NCBI GenBank assembly: GCA_004554085.1 | Contig: SFNY01000035.1 | Span: forward strand, 1 to 23,983 | Direction: 5' to 3' | DNA from: Clostridiales bacterium | GTDB taxonomy: Bacteria > Bacillota > Clostridia > Christensenellales > Aristaeellaceae | Length of the DNA: 23,983 nucleotides | Shown here: in pieces, positions 23,190 through 23,983 of the stretch | Layout of the letters: each line of letters begins with the position of its first letter | Numbering within the stretch: the stretch's first letter is position 1 | Notes under the pieces: generated by a model | Told to the model about the DNA's origin: nothing | Databases searched by the model: none | What the model saw: only the letters and a program-made list of their open reading frames with translations | Made by a program: the position numbers and the translations under genes

Positions 23190-23876
23190 CTACAGTTCTG
23201 CGATCATAGAGATCGGCGATGCTTCCAAACCGGTCAGGCGCAACGGGAATGCATATACAGCTTTTGCCTTTGAGGCAGTTTTCCAAAGCTTCCCGGTATC
23301 GATATCCTCGAACAAAAGCAGCGTCCTTGTCGGGTGATCGGCATCCTCATCCAGAAATGCGTGATGTACCGGGAAACCGTCCCGTCCTCCTGTCACGGAA
23401 CTATCCACACTAAGGAAATCCATCGCGATTCCCTTCAGTTTCGGGAACCCTGAGCGCAAATACTGCGCGGCCTCGACGCTCCAGCTTGGGAAATCTCCGC
23501 AATACATCGAGGGCTGATCCGCGCGACAATCGCTGTAGCCTGTGTAGACCAGCAGCAGATCACACAAAGAAATCTCTTCTTCAAATACCTTCAAATCCTC
23601 TTTTGTGATCTTTTGGCCGCTCTCCTTTTCAATTCTGACAACCAGCGGTGATTTGAACAGAAAGTCCTCAATCGGTATCTGGTCGATCGTTCTGCCTTTA
23701 CGATAGAAATGCCGCGGAGCATCGACATGAGATCCGTTGTGAAGATGGTGGTGAATCGTGGATGTATTGTTGATGTCACCCCGATTCATGTTCGTCTCCA
23801 GAATGCTGTATTCACATGGATTGGTAGGCCACTTCGGTTGTGTCGCATCAATCGGATAGCTCAGTTCAAGCAGCAA
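23190..23876 (-). CDS. Cyclase family protein (kynurenine formamidase-like metal-dependent hydrolase)
   Basis: A 228-residue member of the cyclase/KynB-like family, metal-dependent hydrolases that act on amide or ester substrates. The metal-binding signature HxGTHxDxPxH appears as HNGSHVDAPRHF (H46, H50, D52, H56), with Thr replaced by Ser. The start is a TTG at 23876 (LLELSYPID follows), supported by GGAGGG 7 nt upstream (23889-23884); no earlier in-frame ATG is seen before the upstream gene's stop. The C-terminal part (FPVHHAFLDEDADHPTRTLL) carries further family His residues. It is the downstream gene of a minus-strand operon, 18 nt after an incomplete gene. The family includes kynurenine formamidases and other amidohydrolases, so the true substrate is unknown. 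It ends in TAG. Confidence 0.85.
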   Translation of the reverse strand: MLLELSYPIDATQPKWPTNPCEYSILETNMNRGDINNTSTIHHHLHNGSHVDAPRHFYRKGRTIDQIPIEDFLFKSPLVVRIEKESGQKITKEDLKVFEEEISLCDLLLVYTGYSDCRADQPSMYCGDFPSWSVEAAQYLRSGFPKLKGIAMDFLSVDSSVTGGRDGFPVHHAFLDEDADHPTRTLLLFEDIDTGKLWKTASKAKAVYAFPLRLTGLEASPISMIAEL

Positions 23877-23894
23877 TTCTTATCCCTCCAGTCA

Positions 23895-23983
23895 TCAGAT
23901 CGCGCCGATGTCCTTATATGCCTGGGCCAAAGAGGAGCCATTGATCAAACGATCACGCACTTCATTCTCCTGTTCAATCGTCT
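23895..23983 (-). CDS. C-terminal fragment of an unidentified gene running off the right edge
   Basis: On the minus strand the frame is open from the window edge to TGA at 23897-23895 and reads ENEVRDRLINGSSLAQAYKD before ending in IGAI. The cyclase TTG start lies 18 nt downstream, so both probably share an operon. The fragment resembles the C terminus of small RraA/aldolase-like proteins that end in a short helix after a charged segment, but 28 residues are too few to name the family. Confidence 0.5.
   Translation of the reverse strand, partial: TIEQENEVRDRLINGSSLAQAYKDIGAI

Overview
The window looks like the chromosome of a GC-rich, strictly anaerobic, Gram-positive bacterium of the Clostridia type, probably a gut commensal related to Christensenellales or Lachnospirales. 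This placement is inferred from gene content: an [FeFe] hydrogenase joined to rubrerythrin, a YolD/Y-family polymerase pair, Clostridia-type Ig-like repeats in a secreted protein, AGGAGG-type ribosome binding sites and ribose-type sugar ABC genes. No rRNA, tRNA, CRISPR array or intact mobile element was seen.

Layout, left to right. (1) 3-1348 (+): the 3' part of a Y-family DNA polymerase gene, stop/start-coupled to a YolD-like gene and closed by a bidirectional terminator. (2) 1423-8016 (-): a 2197-residue secreted protein with a Thr/Glu/Pro stalk encoded by tandem 30-bp repeats and a chain of Ig-like domains. It has its own good promoter, divergent from (3). (3) 8318-11188 (+): an M16C zinc metallopeptidase with its own promoter and terminator. 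(4) 11189-11818: about 630 bases without a convincing gene. (5) 11819-18355: a sugar-use locus. An AraC-type regulator (-) diverges from a five-gene operon (+) encoding an arabinose/fucose-isomerase-like enzyme, an L-rhamnose-mutarotase-like protein and a ribose-type ABC importer (binding protein, double ATPase, permease). The binding-protein gene carries an in-frame TAG at 15532. An intercistronic hairpin and a strong terminator are also visible. (6) 18583-20637 (+): one reading frame joining a complete [FeFe] hydrogenase to a rubredoxin-rubrerythrin-rubredoxin unit. Its near-consensus promoter has a perfect 19-bp palindrome between -35 and -10. (7) 20780-22961 (+): a MoxR-type AAA ATPase with a Cys/His-rich tail, overlapping a CoxE-like VWA-domain gene. 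(8) 23190-23983 (-): a cyclase/kynurenine-formamidase-like hydrolase and the 3' end of an upstream gene, separated from (7) by a bidirectional terminator.

How the genes fit together. The AraC regulator probably senses a sugar imported by the ABC system. The mutarotase and isomerase would then convert that sugar to a ketose, but no kinase or aldolase is present, so the pathway must finish elsewhere. The hydrogenase-rubrerythrin gene would couple H2 or ferredoxin redox chemistry to peroxide reduction. The ATPase/VWA pair resembles CoxD/CoxE-type chaperones that insert or remodel metal centres, but no client enzyme is in the window.

The most unusual items are the hydrogenase-rubrerythrin fusion with a retained internal ribosome binding site and start codon, the palindrome in its promoter, the amber codon in the sugar-binding protein, and the Cys/His tail on the AAA ATPase. 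All assignments come from reading the sequence and recalling family motifs; no database search was run.
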